A stretch of 64,000 nt of DNA. It comes from Xanthomonas sp. CFBP 8443 (GTDB taxonomy: Bacteria; Pseudomonadota; Gammaproteobacteria; Xanthomonadales; Xanthomonadaceae). The stretch is from positions 4,402,001-4,466,000 of the forward strand of contig NZ_CP102592.1 in the NCBI RefSeq assembly GCF_025666195.1, in the 5' to 3' direction. Positions within the stretch are counted from its first letter, which is position 1. Every line of letters starts with the position of its first letter. The position numbers were made by a program, and so were the translations under genes. Shown here piece by piece: positions 25,930 through 34,898 of the stretch. The notes under the pieces were generated by a model that saw only the letters and a program-made list of their open reading frames with translations, did no database searches and was not told where the DNA came from.

Positions 25930-26409
25930 ATGATCAGCAAGAACACGATTTGCCTCTGGTTCGACGGCACCGCGCTGGAGGCCGCCACGTTCTATGCGCA
26001 GACGTTCCCCGACAGCGCGGTGCACGCCGTGCATCACGCCCCCGGCGACTACCCCTCCGGCAAGCAGGGCGACGTGCTGACGGTCCAGTTCAGCGTGCTG
26101 GGCATTCCCTGCCTGGGCCTCAACGGCGGCCCGGCGTTCAAGCACAGCGAGGCGTTCTCGTTCCAGGTGGCCACCGACGACCAGACCGAGACTGATCGCC
26201 TGTGGAACGCGATCGTCGGCAACGGCGGCCAGGAAAGCGCCTGCGGCTGGTGCAAGGACAAATGGGGCCTGTCGTGGCAGATCACCCCGCGCGCCCTGAC
26301 CGACGCGATCGCCGACCCGGATCCGGCGGTGGCCAAGCGCGCATTCGAGGCGATGATGGGCATGACCAGGATCGACATCGCCGCGATCGAGGCCGCGCGA
26401 CGCGGCTGA
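25930..26409 (+). CDS. VOC-superfamily protein, PhnB/3-demethylubiquinone methyltransferase-like fold
   Basis: This 159-aa protein has the usual length and motifs of the family: ICLWFDGTALEAATFY, GDVLTVQFSVLGIPCLGLNGGP, FKHSEAFSFQV, CGWCKDKWGLSWQITP. Despite old annotations, the family has no proven methyltransferase activity; metal-dependent dioxygenase or glyoxalase-like chemistry is possible. AGGAGAG is positioned ideally before the ATG. Neighbours give no functional link. Confidence 0.85.
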   Translation: MISKNTICLWFDGTALEAATFYAQTFPDSAVHAVHHAPGDYPSGKQGDVLTVQFSVLGIPCLGLNGGPAFKHSEAFSFQVATDDQTETDRLWNAIVGNGGQESACGWCKDKWGLSWQITPRALTDAIADPDPAVAKRAFEAMMGMTRIDIAAIEAARRG

Positions 26410-26487
26410 AACCGCCAAGCAGATCGCGCTTCCGTGCCAGCCGGCAGCGATTCGAGACCGAGCGCACCGAGGGGGCCGAGCGCCCCT

Positions 26488-27273
26488 TCACGTGCGTTCG
26501 TCCAGCGCCCTTACCAGCCCAGCCGCCATCTGCTCGGCCAGGGAGCGCTGCAGCGGCACGTAGTCGTCCGTCTCAGTGGCCGCCGCATACTCGCGCGACC
26601 ACAGGATGCGCTGCGCGCGGGTGTCCACCAGAGTGAGCACAACCACGGTACGCTGCGGTGTCTGCCGCACACTGACGCGTGCGCGAAGATCGGCATGCTT
26701 ATCGTCGGCAGCCACGCTATAGCCCACCGGCAAGTTGCCGCTGACTTGGGCGATCAAGCTTTCCCGCAGGCCTTGGTTGAATTTGGGAAACAGCACGTAC
26801 TCGCATAACCCCTGCGCCGGCTCAATGGCAATGCGATGGTGCGGCGGGAACAGCGTGGCGTGCGCCCAGAGCCCAGCCGCGAGGACGCAGGTGCCGAGCA
26901 AGCTCAAGCCCAAGGCGGATCGGGTACGCCGACGCGAGGGTGGCGGCGAAACCGGTCCCGCCGCGCCCTCGGCCAACGTGCCGACAAAGCGATATCCCGC
27001 GCGTGGGCGCGTCTGGATGTAGCGCGGCGTGTCCGCGTCGTCCTCCAACAGCGTGCGGATGCGGCGAATACACGTGTTGAGGGCAGCGTCGCCGCCGGTG
27101 CCGGCACGCGGCCAGAATCGATCCAGCAATTCCTGCCGCGGAACGATGCGTCCACCACGTTCGACCAGGTAAGCCAGCACCTCCACCGCCTGCGGCGGAG
27201 CGTCCAGCGGTACATCGTGACGGAAGACACGCAGAGTGGCCGGGTCGAGTCGGAAATCGTCGAAGCGCAGCAT
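26488..27273 (-). CDS. CadC/ToxR-like membrane-anchored winged-helix regulator
   Basis: This 261-aa protein has an N-terminal OmpR-type winged helix (residues 1-95; LRFDDFRLDPATL, NTCIRRIRTLLEDD, YIQTRPRAGYRFVG) not preceded by a receiver domain. A proline/arginine linker, one transmembrane helix (about 117-138, LGLSLLGTCVLAAGLWAHA) and a periplasmic domain of about 120 residues follow (NLPVGYSVAADDKHADLRARV). The ATG at 27273 was chosen for GACGAGGG upstream and the canonical wHTH start. It is divergent from 27490, with TGTCA-type repeats between them. Confidence 0.82.
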   Translation of the reverse strand: MLRFDDFRLDPATLRVFRHDVPLDAPPQAVEVLAYLVERGGRIVPRQELLDRFWPRAGTGGDAALNTCIRRIRTLLEDDADTPRYIQTRPRAGYRFVGTLAEGAAGPVSPPPSRRRTRSALGLSLLGTCVLAAGLWAHATLFPPHHRIAIEPAQGLCEYVLFPKFNQGLRESLIAQVSGNLPVGYSVAADDKHADLRARVSVRQTPQRTVVVLTLVDTRAQRILWSREYAAATETDDYVPLQRSLAEQMAAGLVRALDERT

Positions 27274-27317
27274 CGCCCTCGTCCTTGCAATCGGCCGGAT
27301 CCGTTGCCACCGCGGCA

Positions 27318-27342
27318 TGTCAGCCGAAGTCACAACATGTCA
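27318..27342. promoter_or_regulatory. Triple (T/A)GTCA direct repeat with 10-bp period
   Basis: TGTCA (27318), AGTCA (27328) and TGTCA (27338) are spaced exactly 10 bp apart in the divergent intergenic region, 45-69 bp upstream of the CadC-like gene. Tandem repeats one helical turn apart suit an OmpR-type winged helix, so this is a candidate binding site for the adjacent regulator. Confidence 0.45.
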
Positions 27343-27489
27343 TTGGCCCATTCTCGCAGAACGCCCTAGCGTTGTCCGAGTCCGCCTAAGCCAGCCAGCC
27401 GCCCGGACCTGCGGCGCGCCCACCGGCAATCCATCGCTGATCGACCGTACCCGGCCGCTGTCACTCCGCCACCATCCCCAGGAAACTTC

Positions 27490-28260
27490 ATGCGTTTTCC
27501 CATCATCGCGGCAACATGCATCCTTCCCCTTATGGTCGCGTCAATCGACCAGGCTCCGGCCGAACCGACCGACGTGGAGGTCAGGGTGATGGCTCGCGGC
27601 GCCAAGTTCCTCGGCGGCTATGCAGCGCCTGTCCGCGTGCTGTTGACCGATGCCGACACCGGCGAAATCCTGGCCCGCGGCCTGACCGCCGGCACTACCG
27701 GTGACACTGGCACGATCATGGCAGCTGGCAACGCAATGGCAGCGACCCTGTCCAGCAAGGACAGCGCGGTCTTTCGCACCACACTGGAGATCGACCGCCC
27801 GCGCCGGGTGACCCTGAGCGTGACCGGACCGCTCAGCCAGCCCCAGGCCACCACCACGGCGACCAGCACGCAGTGGATCCTGCCCGGCCATCCGCTGACC
27901 GCGGGCGACGGCTGGCGCATGGAACTTCCGGGCCTGATCGTCGATCTCGTCAGCCCCGCCGCGTACCGGCGGGCGAAAGCAGGCGCCGGGATATCCCTAC
28001 TCGCCAGCGTCACCATGCTGTGCGGGTGCGCGATTTCCAGCAACGGGCCGTGGCGTGCAGACATGACAGAGGTGGAGGCCTACGTGACCGTGGATGGCGG
28101 CGCACCGCGCCGCTACCGGCTGGATTTCGATCCGGAGACGGCCTTGTTCGGCGCCGCTATCCGCACCGACACGTCCGGCCTGTACGAGGTTGACATCCGC
28201 GCCTGGATGGGCGAGAGCAACAACGCCGGCGTGGCGCATACCGCGTTCTTCGTCGACTGA
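27490..28260 (+). CDS. Exported protein of unknown function
   Basis: This 256-aa protein has an N-terminal signal segment (PIIAATCILPLMVASI), although no clear cleavage motif. The domain after it is beta-rich and resembles carboxypeptidase-regulatory/transthyretin-like folds (VRVLLTDADTGEILARG, SGLYEVDIRAWMGESNNAG). Two cysteines (MLCGCAIS) lie close together near residue 175. AGGAAAC precedes the ATG. It is divergent from the CadC-like regulator and upstream of the serine hydrolase gene, and may form a small regulated locus with them. No homologue recognised. Confidence 0.7.
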   Translation: MRFPIIAATCILPLMVASIDQAPAEPTDVEVRVMARGAKFLGGYAAPVRVLLTDADTGEILARGLTAGTTGDTGTIMAAGNAMAATLSSKDSAVFRTTLEIDRPRRVTLSVTGPLSQPQATTTATSTQWILPGHPLTAGDGWRMELPGLIVDLVSPAAYRRAKAGAGISLLASVTMLCGCAISSNGPWRADMTEVEAYVTVDGGAPRRYRLDFDPETALFGAAIRTDTSGLYEVDIRAWMGESNNAGVAHTAFFVD

Positions 28261-28365
28261 GCAGCCGCGCATGCGGAAGGCCCCGACTACGCATCCAGGC
28301 CGCTCGCGGCAGGACCCAAGCCAACGGCCAAGGCGTTGCGCCCAAAGCGCACACAAGGACACACG

Positions 28366-29793
28366 ATGAATCGCACCCCTTCCCTGGCACTCCTGCTCGG
28401 CGTCGCGCTGCTGCCATGCGTCGCCTCCGCCAATGATGCACTCGCGCCTGCGTTGACCAGGCAGATGGAGGTCAACCGGCAGCGCTACGGCATCGCCGGC
28501 CAGGCACTGCTGGTGACGCACGATGGCAAGGTCCTGTTCCGCGGTGCAGACGGCGAAGCCGACACGTCGACGCATACGCGCCTCGACGCCGATGCCGTCT
28601 TCGCCGGCTACTCGCTGAGCAAGCTCTTCGTCAGCACGCTGGTCATGCAACTGGTCGAGCAGGGTCAGCTGGATCTGCAAGCGCCTATCGGCACCTACGT
28701 CGCCGGTCTGCCAGTGCGCTGGCGTTCCATTGCCGTGCGCGACTTCCTGGACCACACCTCCGGCGTACCGGAATACTTCGACAACCGCAGTGGCGAAGCG
28801 GCCGCATCGGTCGCGGCACTGCCCGCCGACCGGGAAGCGGCATTCGCGTCGCTGACCAACGCACCGCTACTATTCGAACCGGGCACCGACATCCGCTACA
28901 CCCAGACCAACTATCTGGTGCTGACCGCGCTGCTGGAGGCGCACTACGGCCAGCCCTACGCGCAGGTGGCCGGGGAACGCATCATCCGCAAGCTGCACCT
29001 GCGGCACACGTGGCTAGGCCCAGCGGCCATACCCGCGCGTGGCGTGGTGACCAGTTACGTCGGACGCCACGGCCGCCTGCAAAAAGAGCAGGACCTGGCG
29101 TGGCCCCGCTACGCCTACGGCCACGCCAGCCTGTACATTACGTTGGACGACCTTGGCCGCTTCCTGCAGGCCATGAGCTCCGGCGAGCTGGTAGACAAGG
29201 CCACGTTGCGGCGACTGTGGCAGCCAAGGATATTGGCCGGCGACCGTCGCGGCTGGTTCGCCAGCGGCTGGGAATACGGCGAAAGCGGTGCGTATCGCCA
29301 GGTCGGACACGATGGCGGCGCGCGGGTCAGGGTGCGCATGCTGTTTCGGGATACGCCCGATGCAGACGTCTATGTCTTCGCCTATCTGACCAACGGCAGC
29401 GCCAGCAACGTCTGGTCGCGCACCTTGGTGGACAGCGCGATGGCGACGGTGGCACCGGAGCGTTTTCCGATGGAAGCGCTATCGGAAACGCTGATGCGCT
29501 ATGCGACGCAGATCCCATCGGCGATCGATGCACGCACGCAAGCCCACGCGATTCGTGCCAGCACCCAGATCGACGACGCCGCACTAGAGCGCGCCATCGA
29601 CACCGCCGGTAACGGCATTCGCGAGAATCTCGGCCTCGAGCGGGCCCTGCGCGTCTTCGCGCTCAACACCGTGCTTTTTCCGCGTTCGGCCAACGCCTGG
29701 GACAGCCTGGCCGAGGCTTATGCGGCCAAGGGAGAACCGCACAAAGCAAAGCGGCTCCATGCGAAGGCACGCCTGCTCTCCCGGCAGCCTTGA
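28366..29793 (+). CDS. Exported class C beta-lactamase-fold serine hydrolase with TPR-like tail
   Basis: This 475-aa protein has a signal peptide (residues 1-22, LALLLGVALLPCVASA). The SxxK active-site motif is in GYSLSKLF. The second motif region reads YTQTNYL, so the usual Y-x-N is altered, and the third motif is GHDGG rather than KTG, as in esterase/peptidase members. The C-terminal 100 residues hold a TPR-like helical pair (NAWDSLAEAYAAKGEPHKAKRL). True beta-lactamase activity is unlikely; D-peptidase or esterase activity is more probable. AAGGA precedes the ATG. Confidence 0.85.
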   Translation: MNRTPSLALLLGVALLPCVASANDALAPALTRQMEVNRQRYGIAGQALLVTHDGKVLFRGADGEADTSTHTRLDADAVFAGYSLSKLFVSTLVMQLVEQGQLDLQAPIGTYVAGLPVRWRSIAVRDFLDHTSGVPEYFDNRSGEAAASVAALPADREAAFASLTNAPLLFEPGTDIRYTQTNYLVLTALLEAHYGQPYAQVAGERIIRKLHLRHTWLGPAAIPARGVVTSYVGRHGRLQKEQDLAWPRYAYGHASLYITLDDLGRFLQAMSSGELVDKATLRRLWQPRILAGDRRGWFASGWEYGESGAYRQVGHDGGARVRVRMLFRDTPDADVYVFAYLTNGSASNVWSRTLVDSAMATVAPERFPMEALSETLMRYATQIPSAIDARTQAHAIRASTQIDDAALERAIDTAGNGIRENLGLERALRVFALNTVLFPRSANAWDSLAEAYAAKGEPHKAKRLHAKARLLSRQP

Positions 29794-30134
29794 GTCCGAG
29801 TGAACGTTTGAAGGCCGGACCTGGCGTGCAGACGGCCATCCTCATTCCAGTGTGCGGCGAGTCGGCCAGACAATTGCCACAGCAGCCAAAAAGTCAGACT
29901 TCTTTCGCATGCGGCAGTTCATGCACCCACGTCTGCGAGATGACAGCCAAGCCTGGGAGCGAGCGGCTTCAGCTTTCGCCGCGGGCGCCACTTTCGCTTG
30001 GCCCGCATCACGCTCCCGCGGCGCAGCCGCCGCCATGCACCGCGCAAACCAACGTTGGCGCTCACCTGTCGACCACACACGACAAGGCCCCACCGGAGCG
30101 GGGCCTCGTCCTGGGCGTCGATGCTGGCGGGACT
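29794..30134. other. Convergent intergenic region
   Basis: About 340 bp between the serine hydrolase and the chemoreceptor 3' ends. It holds the hairpin at 30085-30106. A minus-strand ORF here (29842-30093) has no ribosome-binding site or recognisable family and is not annotated. Confidence 0.5.
30085..30106 (-). terminator. Probable terminator of the chemoreceptor gene
   Basis: A perfect 7-bp stem (AGGCCCC / GGGGCCT) with an 8-nt loop lies about 30 bp after the chemoreceptor stop. Read on the minus strand it is followed by a T/G-rich stretch (TTGTCGTGTGTGG), so the U-run is weak. Confidence 0.5.
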
Positions 30135-32393
30135 TCAGAACTCCTGCCAGTCGCCGGCGTTGGCCGCGACCGCTTCGCGGATCGGCTCGCGGGCCGGTGC
30201 GCGGCGGGCCGGGGCGGCGGCCTTGGCCTTGCTCGGTGCACGCACCGCAACCGCCGCCGCGGCCACGCGCGGCGCGACCGCCGGCGCCAGCACCGCGGCG
30301 TGCGCGTCCAGCTTGAACAGCGCCACCGCATCGTTGAGGTGGCCGGTCTGCTCTTCCATCGAGCGCGCCGCCGCGGTGGCTTCTTCCACCAGCGCGGCGT
30401 TCTGCTGGGTGGCTTCGTCCATCTGGGTGACGGTCTGGTTGACCTGTTCGATGCCGGCGGACTGCTCCTGCGAGGCCGCGGCGATCTCGGCCATGATGTC
30501 GGTCACGCGCTGCACCGAGGCGACGATCTCGCCCATGGTGTCGCCGGCCTGGTTGACCAGCTGCGAGCCCACCGCGACCTTGCCGACCGACTCGTCGATC
30601 AGGCCTTTGATCTCCTTGGCGGCGCTGGCCGAGCGCTGCGCCAGGGTGCGCACTTCCGAGGCGACCACGGCGAAGCCGCGGCCCTGCTCGCCGGCACGCG
30701 CCGCTTCCACCGCCGCGTTCAACGCAAGGATGTTGGTCTGGAAGGCGATGCCGTCGATCACGGTGATGATGTCGGCGATGCGGCGCGAGGAGGCGTCGAT
30801 CTCGTGCATGGTGGTGACCACGCGGCCGACCACCTCGCCGCCCTGCGAGGCGACCGAGGCCGCGCCGATCGCCAGCTGGTTGGCCTGGCGCGCGTGTTCG
30901 GCGTTCTGCTTGACGGTGGAGGTGAGCTCCTCCATCGACGCGGCGGTTTCTTCCAGGTTGGCGGCCTGCTGCTCGGTGCGCCGCGACAGGTCGTCGTTGC
31001 CCGAGGCGATCTCGCCGGCGGCGGTGCTGATGCTGGAAGAGGCCTGCTGGATGCGGCCGACGATCTGGGTCAGCTGCGCGACGGTGCTGTTGGCGTCGTC
31101 GCGCATGCCGGCGAACACGCCGTGGAAGTCGCCGTGCATGCGCGCGGTCAGGTCGCCGTTGGCGATCGCGCGCAGCAGCTGCGAGACCTGGCCCAGGTTG
31201 CCGTCGGCGACCTGCATCATGGTGTTGAGGTGTTCGATCATCGACCGGAAATCGTGATCGAAGCGCAGCGCGTCGCCGCGCTGGCTGAAATCGCCGACCG
31301 CCGCGGCCTGCGCCAGCGACTGGATCTGGGTGTTGATCGCCAGCAGGCTGGCCTTGGCCGCATCCATCGACTCGTGCAGGATCGCGCGGCTGCCGGGCAG
31401 GCGCCGCGCGTCCTGCGACAGGTCGCCGGCGGCGTACCGGTTGAGCACCGCGATGGCGTCCTTGATCGAGTCCAGATGCTCGAAGATCACCGTGTTGATG
31501 CCGACCGCGAGCTGGCCGTACACGCCCGGGAAATCTTCCGGGATGCGGTGGCCGATGTCCGGGCCGGCGTGCATCTCGACCATCTGCTGGGTCTCGCCGG
31601 AGAACCGGCGCAGCATCACCGTCATGTCGCGGGTGGCGGCCAGCATCTTGCCGGCCTCGTCGGCGCTGGTGGCCTGGATGTTCACCGACAGGTCGCCGCG
31701 CGCCACCGACTGGATCGCATGCACCGCCTTGCCCAACGGGCCGGTGACCGCGCGTGAGATCACCACCGCCAGCGCGGCGGCGATCAGCGACAGCAGCAGC
31801 ATGCAGGCGACGATGGCGATCACGCTAGCACGATGCGTGGCATCGGCCTTGACGATCTTCGCCTGCATCTGCTCGGCGCTGTAGGCGCCCAGTTCCTTGA
31901 GCGACTCGAACAGCTTGCGCCGCGCCGGCCGCGACTTGTCGTCGGAGATCTGCTGCGCCAGCACGCCATCGCCGGCGGCGATGGCCGCGCGCATCTCGGC
32001 ATTGGCGCCGAAGTACCCGTTCACGTTGGCCTCGACATTGCGGTACAGCCCCTGCTCCTTGTCGTCGGCGGGCAGCGCCGCATAGGCGGTCAGCTCTTCG
32101 CGCACCAGCTTGGTGGTCGCGTCCATGCGCTTGTTGTAGTCGGCGACCTTGTCGGGCTTGGCCAGCATGGTCAGCTGCGACAGCTCGAAGGTGCGGAACT
32201 CGCCGAGCTGCGCGCGCACTTCGCCCAGGTGCTGCACCGAAGGAATCTCGTTGCCGGCCATCGCCGCCAGTTCGGTATGCGCGCCGCCCAGGCGGACCAG
32301 GGCGAAGGTGCCGAGCATGATCGTCATCAGCGTCGTCAGGGTGAACCCCACCGCCAGCTTGCGGGCGATAGGCAGATCGTGGAACCACTTCAT
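30135..32393 (-). CDS. Methyl-accepting chemotaxis protein with CheR/CheB tether
   Basis: This 752-aa protein has TM1 (about 11-33), a four-helix-bundle periplasmic ligand domain (34-188), TM2 (190-213) and a HAMP domain (about 214-266). A long linker with further HAMP-like helices leads to the cytoplasmic signalling hairpin with its conserved tip ([20 protein letters not shown]). The C-terminus is a flexible Ala/Pro/Lys tail ending in DWQEF, matching the xWxxF pentapeptide that tethers CheR and CheB to high-abundance receptors in enterics. The start at 32393 was chosen because [13 protein letters not shown] is the standard MCP start and GGAG lies upstream. Confidence 0.92.
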   Translation of the reverse strand: MKWFHDLPIARKLAVGFTLTTLMTIMLGTFALVRLGGAHTELAAMAGNEIPSVQHLGEVRAQLGEFRTFELSQLTMLAKPDKVADYNKRMDATTKLVREELTAYAALPADDKEQGLYRNVEANVNGYFGANAEMRAAIAAGDGVLAQQISDDKSRPARRKLFESLKELGAYSAEQMQAKIVKADATHRASVIAIVACMLLLSLIAAALAVVISRAVTGPLGKAVHAIQSVARGDLSVNIQATSADEAGKMLAATRDMTVMLRRFSGETQQMVEMHAGPDIGHRIPEDFPGVYGQLAVGINTVIFEHLDSIKDAIAVLNRYAAGDLSQDARRLPGSRAILHESMDAAKASLLAINTQIQSLAQAAAVGDFSQRGDALRFDHDFRSMIEHLNTMMQVADGNLGQVSQLLRAIANGDLTARMHGDFHGVFAGMRDDANSTVAQLTQIVGRIQQASSSISTAAGEIASGNDDLSRRTEQQAANLEETAASMEELTSTVKQNAEHARQANQLAIGAASVASQGGEVVGRVVTTMHEIDASSRRIADIITVIDGIAFQTNILALNAAVEAARAGEQGRGFAVVASEVRTLAQRSASAAKEIKGLIDESVGKVAVGSQLVNQAGDTMGEIVASVQRVTDIMAEIAAASQEQSAGIEQVNQTVTQMDEATQQNAALVEEATAAARSMEEQTGHLNDAVALFKLDAHAAVLAPAVAPRVAAAAVAVRAPSKAKAAAPARRAPAREPIREAVAANAGDWQEF

Positions 32394-32617
32394 GAGTGCA
32401 ACTCCAGGCAAGAGTGTCCGGGCTGTCGCTGGTGGACGGCCGGCGGCATCCAATTCCGCTATGCACGAGGGATTGGGGCGTTGTCTGGAGAGGTAACGGC
32501 GCCCACGGCGCAAACCTGAGAGCGCCATCCCGATTTCTTGCTGAACAACTCAGGGAACCGCCGAAACCGGGAACGTGTGCACCCGCCGCTTGACGGCAAA
32601 GCCGCGAGCTGATTTAA

Positions 32618-32633
32618 ATGACCCACGGGTCAT
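32618..32633. promoter_or_regulatory. Perfect TetR-type operator palindrome
   Basis: ATGACCC-AC-GGGTCAT, with perfect 7-bp arms and a 2-bp spacer, lies 17 bp before the FAD monooxygenase start. A TetR gene is the second gene of that unit, so this is the likely autoregulatory operator. Confidence 0.65.
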
Positions 32634-32649
32634 ATAAGCGAGGTGCGGC

Positions 32650-34167
32650 ATGAGCGAGGTGCTGATCGTGGGCGCGGGCCCCACCGGGCTCACGCTGGCG
32701 TTATGGCTGACCCGGCAAGGCGTCGCGGTACGCCTCATCGACAAGAGCGCCGGCCCGGGCGAGACCTCGCGCGCCATGGCGGTGCAGGCGCGCACCCTGG
32801 AGCTCTACCGGCAGGTGGGGATCGCCGAGGCCGTCGTCGCCGCCGGCCATCGCACCCCGGCCATGAACATCTGGGCCCGCGGCAAGCGCCGCGCGCGGAT
32901 CGCGCTGCGCGATTCGGCCACGGGCCTGTCGCCCTACCCGTTCGTGCTGGTGTACCCGCAGGACCAGCACGAGCGCCTGTTGATCGCGCAGCTCGCGGCG
33001 CTGGGCGTGGCGGTCGAGCGCGACACCGAACTCGTCGCCTTCGACGACCACGGCGATCGCGTCGCCGCGCGCCTGCGCCTGCCCGACGGCCGCGAGCAGG
33101 CCGTCGAGGTGCGCTATCTGGCGGCCTGCGACGGCGCGCGCTCGACGGTGCGCCACCGGCTCGGCGTCGATTTCGAAGGCGGCACCTACCGGCAGGTGTT
33201 CTACGTCGCCGATGTCGAACTGAGCGGCCTGCAGTCGACCGACGAGGCGCACATCGCCCTGGGCGATGGCGACTTCATCCTGGTGCTGGCCTACAGCGCG
33301 GCGGGGAACTACCGGCTCATCGGCACCGTGCGCGACGCGCGTGCCGATCGCGCCGAGCAGCTGAGCTTCGCCGACGTCAGCGACGATGCCATCCGCAACC
33401 TCGGCGTCAGCATCGACCGGGTCAACTGGTTTTCCACCTACCGCGTGCACCACCGCGTCGCCGAGACGTTCCGCCATGGCCGCGCGTTCCTGCTCGGCGA
33501 TGCGGCGCATGTCCACAGCCCGGTCGGCGGCCAGGGCATGAATACCGGCATCCTCGATGCCATCAATCTTTCCTGGAAGCTCGCCGACGTGCTCAAGGGC
33601 CGCGCGTCCGATGCCGTGCTCGACAGCTACGCGGCCGAGCGCCAGGCCTTCGCCCGCACCCTGGTCAACACCACCGACCGCGCCTTCACCCTGGTCACCG
33701 CCGCAGGCAGCGTCGCCAGCTTCATCAGGACCTACGTCGCCCCGGCCCTGGCCAGCCTGGCCTACCGCAGCCGCAACCTCAGCGAGCTGATGTTCCGCAC
33801 CGTCTCGCAGACCATGCTGCACTATCGCGACAGCCCGTTGAGCGCCGGCAAGGCCGGCGACGTCGCCGGCGGCGATCGCCTGCCATGGGTGCAGACGCGC
33901 GACGCCGACAACTACACGCCGCTGCCGCAGATCGGCTGGCAGCTGCACGTCTACGGCAGCGCGCGGCCCGAGTTGCAGGGCTGGTGCGGCGCACGCGGCA
34001 TCGCCCTGCGCGTGTTCGCATGGCAACCCGAGCACCAGCACGCCGGCTTCGCGCAGGACGCGGCGTACCTGGTGCGCCCTGATGGCTACGTCGCCTGCGC
34101 CGCGCCCGACGCCTCGCTCGCGGCGCTGGACGGGTATCGTGTGGCGCACGGATACGCCCCGCAGTGA
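32650..34167 (+). CDS. FAD-dependent aromatic-ring/tetracycline-type monooxygenase
   Basis: This 505-aa class A flavoprotein has the GxGxxG motif near the N-terminus (VGAGPTGLTLA, 7-17), the DG motif (ACDGARSTVRHRL) and the GD motif (LLGDAAHVHSPVGGQGMNTG). The C-terminal thioredoxin-like region of PheA/TfdB-type hydroxylases is present in shortened form. It likely hydroxylates a phenolic or polycyclic aromatic using NAD(P)H; the substrate is not predictable. It is followed 13 bp later by a TetR gene, with a perfect palindrome upstream, suggesting induction by the substrate or a toxic aromatic. Confidence 0.87.
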   Translation: MSEVLIVGAGPTGLTLALWLTRQGVAVRLIDKSAGPGETSRAMAVQARTLELYRQVGIAEAVVAAGHRTPAMNIWARGKRRARIALRDSATGLSPYPFVLVYPQDQHERLLIAQLAALGVAVERDTELVAFDDHGDRVAARLRLPDGREQAVEVRYLAACDGARSTVRHRLGVDFEGGTYRQVFYVADVELSGLQSTDEAHIALGDGDFILVLAYSAAGNYRLIGTVRDARADRAEQLSFADVSDDAIRNLGVSIDRVNWFSTYRVHHRVAETFRHGRAFLLGDAAHVHSPVGGQGMNTGILDAINLSWKLADVLKGRASDAVLDSYAAERQAFARTLVNTTDRAFTLVTAAGSVASFIRTYVAPALASLAYRSRNLSELMFRTVSQTMLHYRDSPLSAGKAGDVAGGDRLPWVQTRDADNYTPLPQIGWQLHVYGSARPELQGWCGARGIALRVFAWQPEHQHAGFAQDAAYLVRPDGYVACAAPDASLAALDGYRVAHGYAPQ

Positions 34168-34180
34168 GTACATCGACCGC

Positions 34181-34819
34181 ATGACCGACGCGCCGCCGAA
34201 ATGGAAACGCCGCAAGGAGGACCGCCCCGCGGAGATCCTCAGCGCCGCGCTCGATGCCTTCGTCGAGCACGGCTTCGCCGAGACCAAGCTGGCGGACGTG
34301 GCCAAGCGCGCGGGCATCGCCAAGGGCACGCTGTACCTGTACTTCGACAACAAGCAGGACCTGTTCGCCGCGGTGGTGCGGCACGGGCTGCTGACCAGCC
34401 TTGCGCCGCTCGAGCAAGCCGCCGCCACCTTCGACGGCGGACTTGCCGAACTGAGCAGCCTGTTGTTGGCGCGCGCCGCCGACGGCATGGGCGACCAGCG
34501 CCTGCCGGCGATCCTGCGCATGGTCATCGGCGAGAGCCGCGCGTTTCCGGAACTGGCCCGCATCTGGCACGCCGAAGCCATCGACCGGGTGATGTCCACC
34601 GTCGCCGGCCTCATCGAGAAGGCCCAGGCGCGCGGCACCGCCCCGGCCGGCGACCCGAAGCTCTACGTGCTGTCGATCATGGGCCCGATGCTGATGGCGA
34701 TGCTGTTCCACCAGGTCTTCGGCCGCGACAGCGCGCACGCCCCGAACCTCGCCGCGCTGGCCGACCAGCACGGGCGCCTGCTGCTGCAAGGCATCGCGCC
34801 CAGGGCCGTCACCGGATGA
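34181..34819 (+). CDS. TetR-family regulator (of the FAD monooxygenase unit)
   Basis: This 212-aa protein has a TetR HTH at about residues 15-62 (EILSAALDAFVEHGFAETKL, VAKRAGIAKGTLYLYFDNKQDLF) and a C-terminal TetR_C-like helical domain. The ATG at 34181 was chosen because it follows the monooxygenase stop by 13 bp and fits the usual TetR start. Co-transcription with the monooxygenase and the upstream palindrome suggest autoregulation. Confidence 0.87.
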   Translation: MTDAPPKWKRRKEDRPAEILSAALDAFVEHGFAETKLADVAKRAGIAKGTLYLYFDNKQDLFAAVVRHGLLTSLAPLEQAAATFDGGLAELSSLLLARAADGMGDQRLPAILRMVIGESRAFPELARIWHAEAIDRVMSTVAGLIEKAQARGTAPAGDPKLYVLSIMGPMLMAMLFHQVFGRDSAHAPNLAALADQHGRLLLQGIAPRAVTG

Positions 34820-34898
34820 GCCGACACCGCAGCTCGCCATTCCCATCGCCGCGGCGCACCCTGCGTCGTCGCCCGCCATCGCCCGGATCGCACGTCCG

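Noticed and set aside
29842..30093. Minus-strand ORF of 83 codons between convergent genes
   Set aside because: No ribosome-binding site, shadow-like composition and no recognisable domain.
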